Shown: positions 1 through 9,144 of the stretch, piece by piece
Layout of the letters: each line of letters begins with the position of its first letter
Numbering within the stretch: the first letter of the stretch is position 1
NCBI GenBank assembly: GCA_016218825.1
Contig: JACRCV010000029.1
Span: 31,653-95,652, forward strand
Length of the DNA: 64,000 bases
DNA from: Deltaproteobacteria bacterium
GTDB taxonomy: Bacteria; Myxococcota; XYA12-FULL-58-9
Direction: 5' to 3'
Translations under genes and position numbers: made by a program
Notes under the pieces: generated by a model
What the model was told of the DNA's origin: nothing
The model's database searches: none
Seen by the model: the letters and a program-made list of their open reading frames with translations, nothing else

Positions 1-2
1 AG

Positions 3-752
3 CGCGGCCCCGGTACCCGGGCGACGCCACAGCCGACCTACTCCGGCGATCTGGGCAAGAACACCTTCTTCAAGGTGTTCTACCGCTTCCACGTCACCCA
101 CGCGAACGGGCTGTTGACCGTGGTGCGCGACCAGCACCGCAAGGACGTCTACCTCCAGGACGGCGTGCCGACCTACATCACCTCCAACATCGAGTCCGAC
201 CGGCTCGGCGAGTTCCTCGTGGCCCGGGGCTTCTTGGAGCTCGACGAGCTGAACGTCGCGTTACAGTCGATGCACGACGACGACAATCGCCTCGGACAAA
301 CCCTGGTCCGCCTCGGCCTCATCGAGCCCGAGGAGCTGTTGCAGGCGCTGCGCACCCAACAGTTCCTGCGCCTGACCGAGCTGTGCAGCTGGGAGTGGGG
401 GCGCTACCTGTTCTACGACGGCATGCGCTTCACCGGCGACAAGATCGATCTGCAGCTCAACGTCCCCGAGCTCATCATTCAGGCGGCCCGCAGCCTGCCG
501 CTCCCCCGCCTCGAGTCGCGCCTCGCGCCCGCGGTCAACACCGTGGTCGAGAAGCTGCCGCACCAGGTGATCGCCACCGAGGTTCTGCAGTTCTCGGCGT
601 TCGAGGCCCGGGTGCAGCGGGCGGTCGACGGCAAGCGCACGCTCGCGAGCATCGTCAATGAGCTGGGGGTAGACGCGGAGCACCGCAAGGCCGTGCTGAT
701 GGTCATCTACCTGTTGTGGGAGATCGACGCCGTCGGTTTCCGCAGACCCTGA
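3..752 (+). CDS. C-terminal part of a PATAN/DUF4388-type protein (partial)
   Basis: The reading frame is open from the left edge of the window, so the N-terminus lies outside. The visible part starts with a compact domain whose pattern is 'KDVYLQDGVPTYITSN' followed by 'DRLGEFLVARGFL' and 'LGQTLVRLGLI'. This is typical of the DUF4388/PATAN domains found in myxobacterial kinases and response regulators. The remaining ~100 residues are helical, without membrane segments. A GTG lies at 75, but in-frame sequence upstream of it already looks like domain sequence, so it is not taken as the start. The domain family is thought to act in signal transduction or gliding/secretion regulation; the role of this protein cannot be told from the fragment. 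Confidence 0.7.
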   Translation, partial: RGPGTRATPQPTYSGDLGKNTFFKVFYRFHVTHANGLLTVVRDQHRKDVYLQDGVPTYITSNIESDRLGEFLVARGFLELDELNVALQSMHDDDNRLGQTLVRLGLIEPEELLQALRTQQFLRLTELCSWEWGRYLFYDGMRFTGDKIDLQLNVPELIIQAARSLPLPRLESRLAPAVNTVVEKLPHQVIATEVLQFSAFEARVQRAVDGKRTLASIVNELGVDAEHRKAVLMVIYLLWEIDAVGFRRP

Positions 753-775
753 GCGCCTCGGGAGGGGCTTACGCG

Positions 776-1633
776 ATGCACGACCTCCACTACGAACGAC
801 CGCGCACCACCGCCGAGGCCTGCGGGCTGCTCGCGGCCGCCAAAGGCCGGGCGATGATCTTGGCGGGCGGCACCGACCTGCAGATCCGCCTCCGGGACCA
901 ACCCCGCGCCGGACTGATCGTCGACATCAAGAAGATCCCCGAGCTGTGCAGCATCCGGCCGGGCGCCGCCGGCGCGCTCGAGATCGGCAGCGCCGTCACC
1001 CTGCGCGCCCTCATCGACGACCCGACCGTCGGCGCCGCCTTCCCGGCGCTGGCGCTGGCGGCCCTCGCGGTCGGATCGTTCCAGGTCCGCGGCCGCGCCA
1101 CCCTGGGCGGCAACCTCTGCAACGCCTCGCCGTGCATGGACACCGCCCCGGTGCTGTTGCTGCTCGGCGCCAGCCTCAGGCTGCAGAGCGCCCGTGGCAG
1201 CCGCGAGCTGCCGCTGACGCGCTTCTTCACCGGAGTGAAACGGACCCTGCTCGAGCCCGACGAGCTGTGCACCACGATCCTGATCCCCGCCGCGGCGCGC
1301 CGCCTGGTGACCGCGTTCGGCAAGGTCAAGCGGGTGCAGGGACACGACCTGGCGCTCGTCAACGCCGCGGTGTCCTTGGACCCCGAGGCAGAGACCCTCG
1401 GCGCCGCGATCGGCAGCGCCGCGACCACGCCGGTTGTCTGCGAGCCCTTGACCGGGGTCAGCAGCAGGAGCCCCGACGCCGCCCTGCTCGGCGACGCCCT
1501 CGCCGGCGCCGCCTTGAAGGTGATCCAACCGATCGACGACGTGCGCGCCTCGGCGGAGTATCGCCGCGACATGACCGCGATGTTGTGCCGGCGCTTGGTG
1601 CGCGAGGTCGTCTCCGGAAGGCGGGCGTCATGA
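776..1633 (+). CDS. Molybdenum hydroxylase FAD-binding subunit (CoxM/YgfM type)
   Basis: This 285-residue protein is the FAD subunit of a xanthine-dehydrogenase-family enzyme. It would pass electrons from the 2Fe-2S clusters of its partner to an acceptor in the cytoplasm. The two FAD motifs are visible: 'ILAGGTDLQ' near residue 25 and 'GRATLGGNLCNASP' near residue 105. The C-terminal third matches the CO dehydrogenase flavoprotein C-terminal domain. The start is the ATG at 776, preceded by GGGAGGGG at 760-767; an upstream in-frame start would add non-family sequence. The stop overlaps the next gene by 4 bases (ATGA), so the two are translationally coupled. The order FAD subunit then fused FeS/Mo subunit equals E. 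coli ygfM-xdhD. The substrate is not determined. Confidence 0.9.
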   Translation: MHDLHYERPRTTAEACGLLAAAKGRAMILAGGTDLQIRLRDQPRAGLIVDIKKIPELCSIRPGAAGALEIGSAVTLRALIDDPTVGAAFPALALAALAVGSFQVRGRATLGGNLCNASPCMDTAPVLLLLGASLRLQSARGSRELPLTRFFTGVKRTLLEPDELCTTILIPAAARRLVTAFGKVKRVQGHDLALVNAAVSLDPEAETLGAAIGSAATTPVVCEPLTGVSSRSPDAALLGDALAGAALKVIQPIDDVRASAEYRRDMTAMLCRRLVREVVSGRRAS

Positions 1634-4467
1634 ACAACATACCGATCCGCCTGACGATCAACGGCGAGGCCTATGCCCTCGAGGTCCCGCCGCACCGCAC
1701 CCTGCTGCAGCTCTTGAAGGGCGGCCTGCACCTCGACGGCGTCAAGGAAGGCTGCGGCATCGGCGAGTGCGGCGCCTGCACGGTGATCGTCGACGACGCC
1801 CCGGTGAACGCCTGCCTAATTCTCGCCGCCGAGTGCGACGGCGCGGTGATCAGGACCCCGGAGAGCGAGACCCAGGACGGCGTGCTCTCCGATCTGCAAC
1901 AGGCGTTCATCGACTTCGGCGCCATCCAGTGCGGCTTCTGCACCGCGGGGATGCTGAGCTCGGCGCGCGCCCTGCTCGATCGCAACCGCAATCCCAGCCG
2001 CGTCGAGATCGCCGAGGCGATCGCCGGCAACTACTGTCGCTGCACCGGCTACCAACCGATCATCGACGCCATCGCCGCGGTCGCCGCGGCGCGCGATCAC
2101 GGCGGCTACCAGGCGAGCCCGGTCCCTCCGGGTCCCTACGTCGGCGGCTCCACCAAGCGCATCGACGGCCCGGCGAAGGTCACCGGCAGCGCCCAGTTCG
2201 TCCACGACATGGTGCTGCCGGGGATGCTCTACGCCCGCATCAAGACCTCGCCGCACCCGGCGGCGCGCATCCTGAAGATCGACACCGCAAAGGCGCGGCA
2301 GATGCCGGGCGTGCGCGCGGTGCTCGTCGGCGCCGACCTGCCGTACAAGCTCGGACTCTACATGGTCGACAAGGACATCCTGGCCCGCGGTCAGGTGCGC
2401 CACCAGGGCGAAGCGGTGGCGGCGGTGGCCGCCCTGAGCATCGAGGAGGCCGAAGCGGCGGTCGACGCCATCGAGGTCACCTACGAAGAAACCCCGGCGG
2501 TGCTGGACGTCGGCACGGCGCTCAAAGACGGCGCGCCGCAAGTGCACCCCGACTTGGCGAGCTACTCGTTCATGAAGGGGGTGTTCTTCCCGGCGCCCGG
2601 CCGCAACATCGCCCACCACCAGAAGATCCGCAAAGGCGACGTCGCCAAGGGCTTCGCGCAGGCGGCGCGCGTCTTCGAGCACAGCTTTGAGAACCCGCCG
2701 GTGCAGCACGTGCCGATGGAGACCCACGCCGCGATCGCCCAGGCGCTGCCCACCGGCGAGGTCGACATCATCACCTCGGCGCAGTCGCCGTTCACGGTCC
2801 GCAGCCTGTTCTGCCACACCTTCAAGCTGCCGCTGCAGAAGGTACGGGTCCGAGTGCCCTACGTCGGCGGCGGCTTCGGCGGCAAGGCCGGCATCCACCT
2901 CGAGCCGCTGGTCTACTGTCTGTCGAAGGCGGCCGGGGGCCGGCCGGTCAAGATCATCGCGACCCGCGAGGAAGAGTTCAACACCTTGCCGTCGCGCCAG
3001 GGCCTGAGCTCGCGCATCAAGACCGGCGTCAAGAGCGACGGTCAGATCACCGCGATGGAGATCGAGTACCTCTGGGACGCGGGCGCCTACGCCGACTACG
3101 GCGTCAACATCGGTCGCGCCGCGGCGTACTCCGGCGCCGGCCCCTACGTCGTGCCGAGCTGCAAGCTCGACTCGAAGGTCGTCTACACCAACAAGATCTA
3201 CGGCACCGCCTACCGCGGCTTCGGCCACCTCGAGGTCCTCTGGGGCATCGAGCGCAACCTCGACATCATCGCCCGGGCGATGAACATCGATCCCTACGTG
3301 TTGCGGCAGCGAAATCTTCTCCGGGTCGGCGAGACCACGATCACCGGCGAGGAGTTCACCACCGGCCATGGCCGGCCCGAGGAGTGCCTGCGCCTGGTGG
3401 CCAAGGCCATCGGTTGGGAGCCGGCGGCGCGCGCCCCGGCGCCGATCAAGCCCGGCTCCGGGAAGGTGCGCGGCAAGGGCCTGGCGATGCTGCACAAGGC
3501 GCCGGCGATGCCGACCTACACCTCGTGCTCGGTCGTCATCAAGCTCGAGCCCGACGCCTCCGCGACGCTCTTGGTCTCGGGCATCGACTATGGCCAGGGC
3601 ACCTACACCACCCTGGCGCAGATCGCGGCGGACGCGCTCACGATCCCGATCGACCGGGTGCACGTGCCGTGGGAGGCCGACACCCAGTTCACCCCCTACG
3701 ACTGGCAGACGGTGGCGAGCCGCTTCACGGTGATGGGCGGCAACGCAGTGATCGAGGCCGCCCGCGATTGCCTGGCCCAGATCCGCAAGACCGCGGCGGC
3801 GGCGCTCGGCGTCGATCCCGAGGCGCTCGTGATCGAGCGCGGCCGGGTGTTCGTCCCCGGCAAGGCGGACGCCGGCCTCGACTTCAAGCAGCTGGCGGTG
3901 GGCTACACCTTCCCGAACGGCAACAGCATCGGCGGGCCGGTGATCGGCCACGGGCGCTACATCGCCCACGGCCTGACCAACCTCGACCCCGAGACCGGCC
4001 AGGGCCGGCCGGCCCTCAACTGGACCTACGGCGCCCACGGCGTCGAGGTCGAGGTCGACACCGACACCGGCGAGGTGCGCCTGCTCCGCATCGCCTCGGC
4101 CTTCGACCCCGGCAAGGTGCTAAACGAGCAGCAGTGCCGCACCCAGGTCATCGGCGGCGTGGTGCAGGGCCTCGGCTCGGCGGTCGCGGAGAAGTTCGTG
4201 TTCGCGAACGGCCGGCTGCTCAACAACTCGTTCGTCGACTACAAGATCCCCACCGCCAAGGACGTCCCCGGCGAGATGCAGCAGTTCTTCGTCGAGACCC
4301 CGCACCCCGAGGGGCCGCACGGCGCCCGCGGCATCGCCGAGCATCCGATGATCTCGGTGCCGAGCGCCATCGGCAACGCGGTCGCCAACGCCACCGGCGT
4401 CGAGATCATGACCCTGCCGCTCGATCCCGAAGCGGTCTACCTGGCGTTGAAACGCGCGGCTCGCTGA
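1630..4467 (+). CDS. Fused 2Fe-2S / molybdopterin subunit of a molybdenum hydroxylase (XdhD-like)
   Basis: This 945-residue catalytic subunit joins an N-terminal ferredoxin-type domain (about 1-160) to the molybdopterin domains (about 170-945), the architecture of E. coli XdhD. Cluster ligands are visible as Cys42, Cys47, Cys50 and Cys62 (plant-type 2Fe-2S) and Cys101, Cys104, Cys136 and Cys138 (second cluster, CGFC and CRC). The Mo-binding 'GGGFGGK' segment is present. A Glu at about residue 904 in 'GARGIAEHP' sits where the family's catalytic base is found. The enzyme would hydroxylate an N-heterocycle or similar substrate with water as oxygen donor. The neighbours AllF, AllG and a cyclase-type hydrolase suggest catabolism of a nitrogen-rich ring compound. 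Purine hydroxylation is possible but not shown. Known XdhD relatives are linked to selenium-dependent molybdenum hydroxylases, which matters because selD lies 23 kb away. Confidence 0.9.
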   Translation: MNNIPIRLTINGEAYALEVPPHRTLLQLLKGGLHLDGVKEGCGIGECGACTVIVDDAPVNACLILAAECDGAVIRTPESETQDGVLSDLQQAFIDFGAIQCGFCTAGMLSSARALLDRNRNPSRVEIAEAIAGNYCRCTGYQPIIDAIAAVAAARDHGGYQASPVPPGPYVGGSTKRIDGPAKVTGSAQFVHDMVLPGMLYARIKTSPHPAARILKIDTAKARQMPGVRAVLVGADLPYKLGLYMVDKDILARGQVRHQGEAVAAVAALSIEEAEAAVDAIEVTYEETPAVLDVGTALKDGAPQVHPDLASYSFMKGVFFPAPGRNIAHHQKIRKGDVAKGFAQAARVFEHSFENPPVQHVPMETHAAIAQALPTGEVDIITSAQSPFTVRSLFCHTFKLPLQKVRVRVPYVGGGFGGKAGIHLEPLVYCLSKAAGGRPVKIIATREEEFNTLPSRQGLSSRIKTGVKSDGQITAMEIEYLWDAGAYADYGVNIGRAAAYSGAGPYVVPSCKLDSKVVYTNKIYGTAYRGFGHLEVLWGIERNLDIIARAMNIDPYVLRQRNLLRVGETTITGEEFTTGHGRPEECLRLVAKAIGWEPAARAPAPIKPGSGKVRGKGLAMLHKAPAMPTYTSCSVVIKLEPDASATLLVSGIDYGQGTYTTLAQIAADALTIPIDRVHVPWEADTQFTPYDWQTVASRFTVMGGNAVIEAARDCLAQIRKTAAAALGVDPEALVIERGRVFVPGKADAGLDFKQLAVGYTFPNGNSIGGPVIGHGRYIAHGLTNLDPETGQGRPALNWTYGAHGVEVEVDTDTGEVRLLRIASAFDPGKVLNEQQCRTQVIGGVVQGLGSAVAEKFVFANGRLLNNSFVDYKIPTAKDVPGEMQQFFVETPHPEGPHGARGIAEHPMISVPSAIGNAVANATGVEIMTLPLDPEAVYLALKRAAR

Positions 4468-4509
4468 GGGCGACGGCAAAGCGCACAAGCCGGCGCCCGT
4501 GCCCGACCG

Positions 4510-5076
4510 TCACCCTGGCTTCTGTCCCTTGCCGGTCAACGCCTGACGCAGCTCCTCGTAGACGTCGTGGAACTCGTCGCCTTTTCGAAGCGGCCGGGTC
4601 TCGATGCTGCCGGTCTCTCTGAAGGTGGCGAGCTGTTTCTTGATCACGAACATTGGCCCGGCGATGCGGTGGGTGACGAAGATCCCCCAGGCGAACAGCC
4701 CGAGGACCAAGAGCACGACGAAGATCATCAGCGCGCAGCGCGCCCGCTCGTTCTTCTCCAGCATCTCGGTGAACAACCGCCGGCTCTCGGCGGAGCTCTT
4801 CGCCTGGGTCTCGATGTGCGAGCGAAGCTGCTCGGCCTCGATCGCGGTCGTCTCCGGCATGTTCAGGAGCAGGATCGAGACGTCGTCGGAGGCCGCCCGC
4901 AGGCTCTGCTCGGCTGCCATCGAGCTCTTCACCAGGGTGTCCTGGTCGGCGAGCGAGATCCAGAGGAACGAGGCGAACAACGTCGCGATGAACCCACCCC
5001 CGAGCGCGATCAGCGCCGTCCACCGGAGCTGGAACCTCGAGTCGATGAGATACCTGCGTCGCTTGAGCATTTCCAC
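4510..5076 (-). CDS. Two-helix membrane protein with HAMP-like segment
   Basis: This 188-residue protein has a transmembrane helix at about 20-42, an extracytoplasmic helical segment of ~70 residues, and a second helix at about 112-132. A HAMP-like linker follows ('HRIAGPMFVIKKQL', acidic 'GDEFHDVYEEL'). It ends soon after, with no kinase, cyclase or methyl-accepting domain, so it resembles a receptor stalk without an output domain. The start is GTG at 5076 with GAGGTG 5 bases upstream; the ATG two codons further in would have 11-base spacing. It lies antisense inside the catabolic gene cluster, converging on xdhD and diverging from allF. Its function is unknown; sensing in trans with another kinase is an inference. 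Confidence 0.7.
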   Translation of the reverse strand: MEMLKRRRYLIDSRFQLRWTALIALGGGFIATLFASFLWISLADQDTLVKSSMAAEQSLRAASDDVSILLLNMPETTAIEAEQLRSHIETQAKSSAESRRLFTEMLEKNERARCALMIFVVLLVLGLFAWGIFVTHRIAGPMFVIKKQLATFRETGSIETRPLRKGDEFHDVYEELRQALTGKGQKPG

Positions 5077-5174
5077 CGTGGCACCTCGTTTGCTTGAACG
5101 GCCCGCCGCAAGATTTGCCCGTTGTCCCCGGCGGAGTCAATTGTCCGTTTTCGTTCCCCTGAGAACTGGGTATC

Positions 5175-6821
5175 ATGCGCGCCAATCTCGCGGTCGCGAG
5201 CAGGTGGAGGCGCGTGGTGCTGACCGAGGTCCTGGTGCGCAAAGACAGCTACCACGACTCGGTGCTGCTGATGCGCCTGTCCCGCGAGCTCGAGACCAAG
5301 GCCGGGGTCGTGGAGGCAGTGGTGGCGATGGCGACGCCGCACAACCGCGATCTCCTCGCCGCCCGCGGCTTCGCGCGCCCGACGCTCGCGAGCGCCGGAC
5401 CGAACGACCTGGTCATCGCCCTGCGGCTCGACGGCACCACGGTCGCCGAGGCCGAGACCGTCATCGACGCGCTCCTCGAAGGGCGCCCCGCCGCCGCCAC
5501 CGCCGAGTCCCAGCCGGTGTCGCTCGGCGCTGCTCTCGCGCTCTGTCCGGAGATCAACCTGGTGTTGATCTCCTTGCCCGGGGAGCACGCCGGCCGCGAG
5601 GCGCGGCGCGCGTTGGCGCAAGACCGCCACGTGATGCTGTTCTCCGACAACGTCAGCGTCGAGGAGGAGGTCGCGCTGAAGACCCTGGCGCACGAGCGCG
5701 GCCTGCTGATGATGGGCCCCGACTGCGGCACCGCGATCATCAACGGCAAGCCCCTGGCGTTCGCCAACGTCGTCCGCCGCGGCAAGATCGGCATCGTCGG
5801 CGCCGCCGGCACCGGCATCCAGGAGATCTCGAGCTGCATCCACCGCCTGGGCGGCGGCGTCTCCCAGGCGATCGGCACCGGCGGCCGCGACCTGTCGGCG
5901 GCGGTCGGCGCTCTGACGACGCTCACCGGGATCCAGGCGCTCGGCGCCGACCCGGACACCGCGGTGCTCGTCGTGGTCTCGAAGCCCCCGGCCGCGAAGG
6001 TCGCCGCCAAGGTGGTCGCCGCGGTGCGCGCCACCGGCAAGCCGGCGGTCGTGCACTTCGTCGGCGCCCCGCCCCATACGCGACAACGATCGCAAAACGT
6101 CGTGTTCGCCACCTCGCTCGCCGGAGCGGCAAAGACCGCGTGTCGGCTCTCGGGGCTGCGGCGCCGCGGCCGGACGCCCGGGTTTGGCCACGTGCTGGCG
6201 ACGAGAGTGGCGCGTGCGCTCGGGAGCGAGGCGCGGCTCGTCGGCCTGTTTTGTGGCGGCACCACCGGCGCCGAGGCGTTGGCGCTGCTCACCGGCGCCG
6301 GCATCGCGGTCCACTCCAATCTGCACAAAGACGGACCGCTCGCGATCGGCGCCGGCGCGCACGTCGACGGCCACCTCCTCCTGGATCTGGGCGATGACGA
6401 GCTCACCCGCGGCCGGCCGCACCCGATGATCGAGCCGGAGCTCAGAAACGACCGGCTCGTCGGTGACCTCGAAGCGCCGCGCCCCACCCTGCTGCTCTTT
6501 GATCTGGTGCTCGGCTACGGCGCCCATCCAGATCCTGCCGGGGTGCTGGCGCGCGGGCTGGCGGCGGCCAGGGCTAGAAATCCGGCGCTGGTCGCGGTCG
6601 CGTCGGTCACCGGCACCGACGAAGATCCGCAGTCCTTCACGAGCCAGCGCCGGCGCTTGCTCGAGGCCGGGGTGCTGGTGATGCCGGACAACCGGACCGC
6701 CGCCGACTTCGTCGCCGCGGTGCTCTGCCGAACGACGGCGCGGCGCAAGGCGTCCCGACCCCGCAAGAAGGCGAGCCCGGCGCCCGCGACCCGGGCGGCG
6801 CGGCAACGAGGCCGGCGATGA
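5175..6821 (+). CDS. allF: Oxamate carbamoyltransferase subunit AllF (FdrA family)
   Basis: This 548-residue protein follows E. coli FdrA/AllF along its length: the N-terminal 'DSVLLMRLSREL', then 'MFSDNVSVEEEV', 'LLMMGPDCGT', 'GIVGAAGTGIQE', 'AIGTGGRDLS', 'VSKPPA', 'GRPHPMI' and 'SVTGTDEDPQ'. The fold is succinyl-CoA-ligase-like. In E. coli, AllF with AllG and AllH converts oxalurate to oxamate and carbamoyl phosphate at the end of anaerobic allantoin breakdown. AllG follows with a 4-base overlap. The E. coli protein carries a C-terminal segment resembling the N-terminus of AllG; here that segment is absent and a Lys/Arg-rich tail of ~30 residues ends the protein. The ATG at 5175 has a weak ribosome site, so a slightly later start is possible. 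Confidence 0.88.
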   Translation: MRANLAVASRWRRVVLTEVLVRKDSYHDSVLLMRLSRELETKAGVVEAVVAMATPHNRDLLAARGFARPTLASAGPNDLVIALRLDGTTVAEAETVIDALLEGRPAAATAESQPVSLGAALALCPEINLVLISLPGEHAGREARRALAQDRHVMLFSDNVSVEEEVALKTLAHERGLLMMGPDCGTAIINGKPLAFANVVRRGKIGIVGAAGTGIQEISSCIHRLGGGVSQAIGTGGRDLSAAVGALTTLTGIQALGADPDTAVLVVVSKPPAAKVAAKVVAAVRATGKPAVVHFVGAPPHTRQRSQNVVFATSLAGAAKTACRLSGLRRRGRTPGFGHVLATRVARALGSEARLVGLFCGGTTGAEALALLTGAGIAVHSNLHKDGPLAIGAGAHVDGHLLLDLGDDELTRGRPHPMIEPELRNDRLVGDLEAPRPTLLLFDLVLGYGAHPDPAGVLARGLAAARARNPALVAVASVTGTDEDPQSFTSQRRRLLEAGVLVMPDNRTAADFVAAVLCRTTARRKASRPRKKASPAPATRAARQRGRR

Positions 6822-8257
6822 CTCGGGCGGCAGAGCTCTTCGGCCAACCGCTCGCGGTCCTGAACCTCGGGCTGACCTCGTTCGCCGACACCCTCCGGCA
6901 GTGTGGCACCCGCGTCGTCCAGGTCGACTGGCGACCCGCGGCCGGTGGCGACCGCGAAGCGATGGCGGCCTTGGACGCGCTCGTCGGCGCCGACGGCAAA
7001 GCGCGCCCGGAGATCGCCAACGCCAACCAGGAGGCAATCCGCAGACTCGGCGCCGCGAAGCCGGTGCTCGAGGGCATCGGCGTCGCGCTCGAAGACATCC
7101 CCGGGATGCGCAGTGATCTCGTGCTGCACTCCGGCCCCCCGGTGCCCTGGGAGCTGATGAGCGGCCCGACCCGAGGCGCCATCATGGGGGCGTTGGTCTA
7201 CGAGGGCCTCGCCAAGTCTCCCGAGGACGCGGCCCGGCTCGCCCAGTCCGGCGCCGTCGAGCTCGCGCCGTGCCACCACCACCAGACGGTGGGCCCGATG
7301 GCGGGCGTCGTCACCGCGAGCATGCCGGTGTTGAAGGTCAGGAACGTGGCGTTCGGCAACCTGGCGTTCGCGACGCTGAACGAGGGGCTGGGGAAGGTGC
7401 TGCGCTACGGCGCCTACGACGACACGGTGCTCGAGCGGTTGCGCTGGATGCAGCGGTCGCTGGCGCCGGCGCTCGGCGCCGCGCTCCAGGCGCACGGCCC
7501 CCTCGATCTGCAGGCCCTGATCGCCCAGGCGCTGCAGATGGGCGACGAGGGCCACAACCGCAACCGCGCCGCGACCTCGCTCGTCATCCGGGCGCTGGCG
7601 CCGCACCTCGTCGAGGGCAAGACCGCGCCGGCCGAGGTCGGCCGGGTGCTGCGCTTCCTCGACGCCAATGACCACTTCTTCCTGAACCTCAGCATGGCGG
7701 CCGCGAAGGCGGCGCTCGACCCGACGCTCGGCATCCCCCACTCGACCCTGATCTCGGCGATGGCGCGCAACGGCACCGAGTTCGGCCTGCGGGTCTCAGG
7801 GTTGGGCGAGCGGTGGTTCTGCGCCCCGGCGCCGATGGTCGACGGCCTCTACCTCCCCGGGTTCTCGGCCGCGGACGCCGCCCCCGACATCGGCGACTCG
7901 GTGATCACCGAGACCTACGGCATCGGCGGCTTCGCGATGGCGGCGGCGCCGGCGATCGTCCAGTTCGTCGGCGGCCGCGCCGCGGACGCGCTCCGCTACA
8001 CCGAGCGGATGTACGCGATCACGATGGCCGAGCACGCCGCCTACAAGATCCCGGCCCTCGACTTTCGCGGCAGCCCGATGGGGATCGACCTGTTGAAGGT
8101 CGTCGACACCGGCATCGTGCCGGTGGTCAACACCGGCATCGCCCACAAGACCCCGGGCATCGGCATGGTCGGCGCCGGCCTGGTGAAGCCGCCGCTCCAA
8201 TGTTTCGTTCAGGCTCTGGTGGCCTTCGCCGCCGAGGAGCAAAGAGGACGCAGATGA
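6818..8257 (+). CDS. allG: Oxamate carbamoyltransferase subunit AllG (DUF1116)
   Basis: This 479-residue DUF1116 protein opens with 'LAVLNLGLTSFADTL' and 'VDWRPAAGGD', the YlbE/AllG start. It continues with 'MSGPTRGAIMGAL', 'CHHHQTVGPMAGV', 'NDHFFLNLSMAAAK', 'GNGTEFG'-like and 'ITETYGIGGFAMAAAPAIV' segments that are diagnostic for the family. It is the partner of AllF in the three-subunit carbamoyltransferase. Its start overlaps allF and its stop overlaps the cyclase gene (ATGA at both junctions), so the three genes are one translational unit. The third subunit, AllH, is not next to it but at 16.3-17.5 kb. Assignment rests on family-wide similarity known from E. coli; the substrate in this organism could differ. 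Confidence 0.88.
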   Translation: MTRAAELFGQPLAVLNLGLTSFADTLRQCGTRVVQVDWRPAAGGDREAMAALDALVGADGKARPEIANANQEAIRRLGAAKPVLEGIGVALEDIPGMRSDLVLHSGPPVPWELMSGPTRGAIMGALVYEGLAKSPEDAARLAQSGAVELAPCHHHQTVGPMAGVVTASMPVLKVRNVAFGNLAFATLNEGLGKVLRYGAYDDTVLERLRWMQRSLAPALGAALQAHGPLDLQALIAQALQMGDEGHNRNRAATSLVIRALAPHLVEGKTAPAEVGRVLRFLDANDHFFLNLSMAAAKAALDPTLGIPHSTLISAMARNGTEFGLRVSGLGERWFCAPAPMVDGLYLPGFSAADAAPDIGDSVITETYGIGGFAMAAAPAIVQFVGGRAADALRYTERMYAITMAEHAAYKIPALDFRGSPMGIDLLKVVDTGIVPVVNTGIAHKTPGIGMVGAGLVKPPLQCFVQALVAFAAEEQRGRR

Positions 8258-9144
8258 AGCTCATCGACTTGACCATCCCCCTCGGCATCGGCACCCCGGC
8301 GTGGCCGACCTACGAGCCGCTGCAGATGAAGTACTTCAAGCGCCTGGCGCCAAACGGCGCCAACGGCCAGCTGCTCACCCACTCGAACCACGTCGGCACC
8401 CACCTGGACGGCGAGATCCACTTCCACACCCCGGGCAAGGACATCGCCGAGCTCAGCCTCGACTACCTCGTGGGCGACGCCGCGATCGTCGACCTGTCCG
8501 ACTGCTGCGGCGACTACGACGTCTACACCTCGAAGATGGTGGAGGACCGGGTCGAGGTCCGCCGAGGTGACATCCTCATCATCCACACCGGCTACCACCA
8601 CTACGGCTGGGACCAGCCGACCGCGGACGAGATCGCCTACATGGTCAAGCACCCCGGCCCCGACCGCGAGTTCGCGATCTGGGCCAAGAAGAAGAAGATC
8701 CGCTGGATCGGCGTCGACTGTGGCTCCGCCGACCATCCGATGAACACCATCATCCGCGACTGGATGCCGCGCCAGGCGCGCCAGGCCGACCAGCACTTCA
8801 AGGCCACCTTCGGCAAGTCCCTCGCCGAGTTCTTCGACGACTCGAAGTACCAGCTGATGCACCTGGAGATGTTCAACCACGGCATCATCCACGCCGAGTG
8901 CCTCGGCGGCGACATCGACCTGCTCCTGAACCAGCGGGTCACCGTCGGCTGCTTCCCCTGGCGGCTGGTGGACGGCGAGAGCTGCATCGCCCGCATCGCG
9001 GCCTTCGTCGACGACGACCGCTACGCGCGCCTGATGCAGATCAAGCGCGGCTGCAAGCTCACCAAGTTCGGCGACATCGCCGGCGCCAAGGCACCGAAGC
9101 TCCACGGCAAGACCGGCCGCAAGACCTCCACGAAGCGGCGCTAG
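8254..9144 (+). CDS. Cyclase-family metal-dependent hydrolase (kynurenine formamidase-like)
   Basis: This 296-residue protein belongs to the cyclase family (Pfam Cyclase), whose members hydrolyse cyclic or linear amides such as N-formylkynurenine or isatin. The metal site signature 'SNHVGTHLDGEIHF' lies at about residues 44-58, and a further ligand region 'DCGSADHP' is at about 155. A third conserved segment, 'HLEMFNHGIIHAECLGG', is also present. The C-terminus is Lys-rich. The gene overlaps allG by 4 bases and closes the catabolic operon. Next to a molybdenum hydroxylase and a carbamoyltransferase it may open a ring amide to give a ureido acid; this is inference from context. Confidence 0.85.
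   Translation: MKLIDLTIPLGIGTPAWPTYEPLQMKYFKRLAPNGANGQLLTHSNHVGTHLDGEIHFHTPGKDIAELSLDYLVGDAAIVDLSDCCGDYDVYTSKMVEDRVEVRRGDILIIHTGYHHYGWDQPTADEIAYMVKHPGPDREFAIWAKKKKIRWIGVDCGSADHPMNTIIRDWMPRQARQADQHFKATFGKSLAEFFDDSKYQLMHLEMFNHGIIHAECLGGDIDLLLNQRVTVGCFPWRLVDGESCIARIAAFVDDDRYARLMQIKRGCKLTKFGDIAGAKAPKLHGKTGRKTSTKRR

Noticed and set aside
2687..3733. Several long Arg/Ala-rich frames inside the molybdopterin subunit gene on both strands
   Set aside because: They are by-products of high GC third positions. The fused subunit accounts for the whole region with clear motifs.
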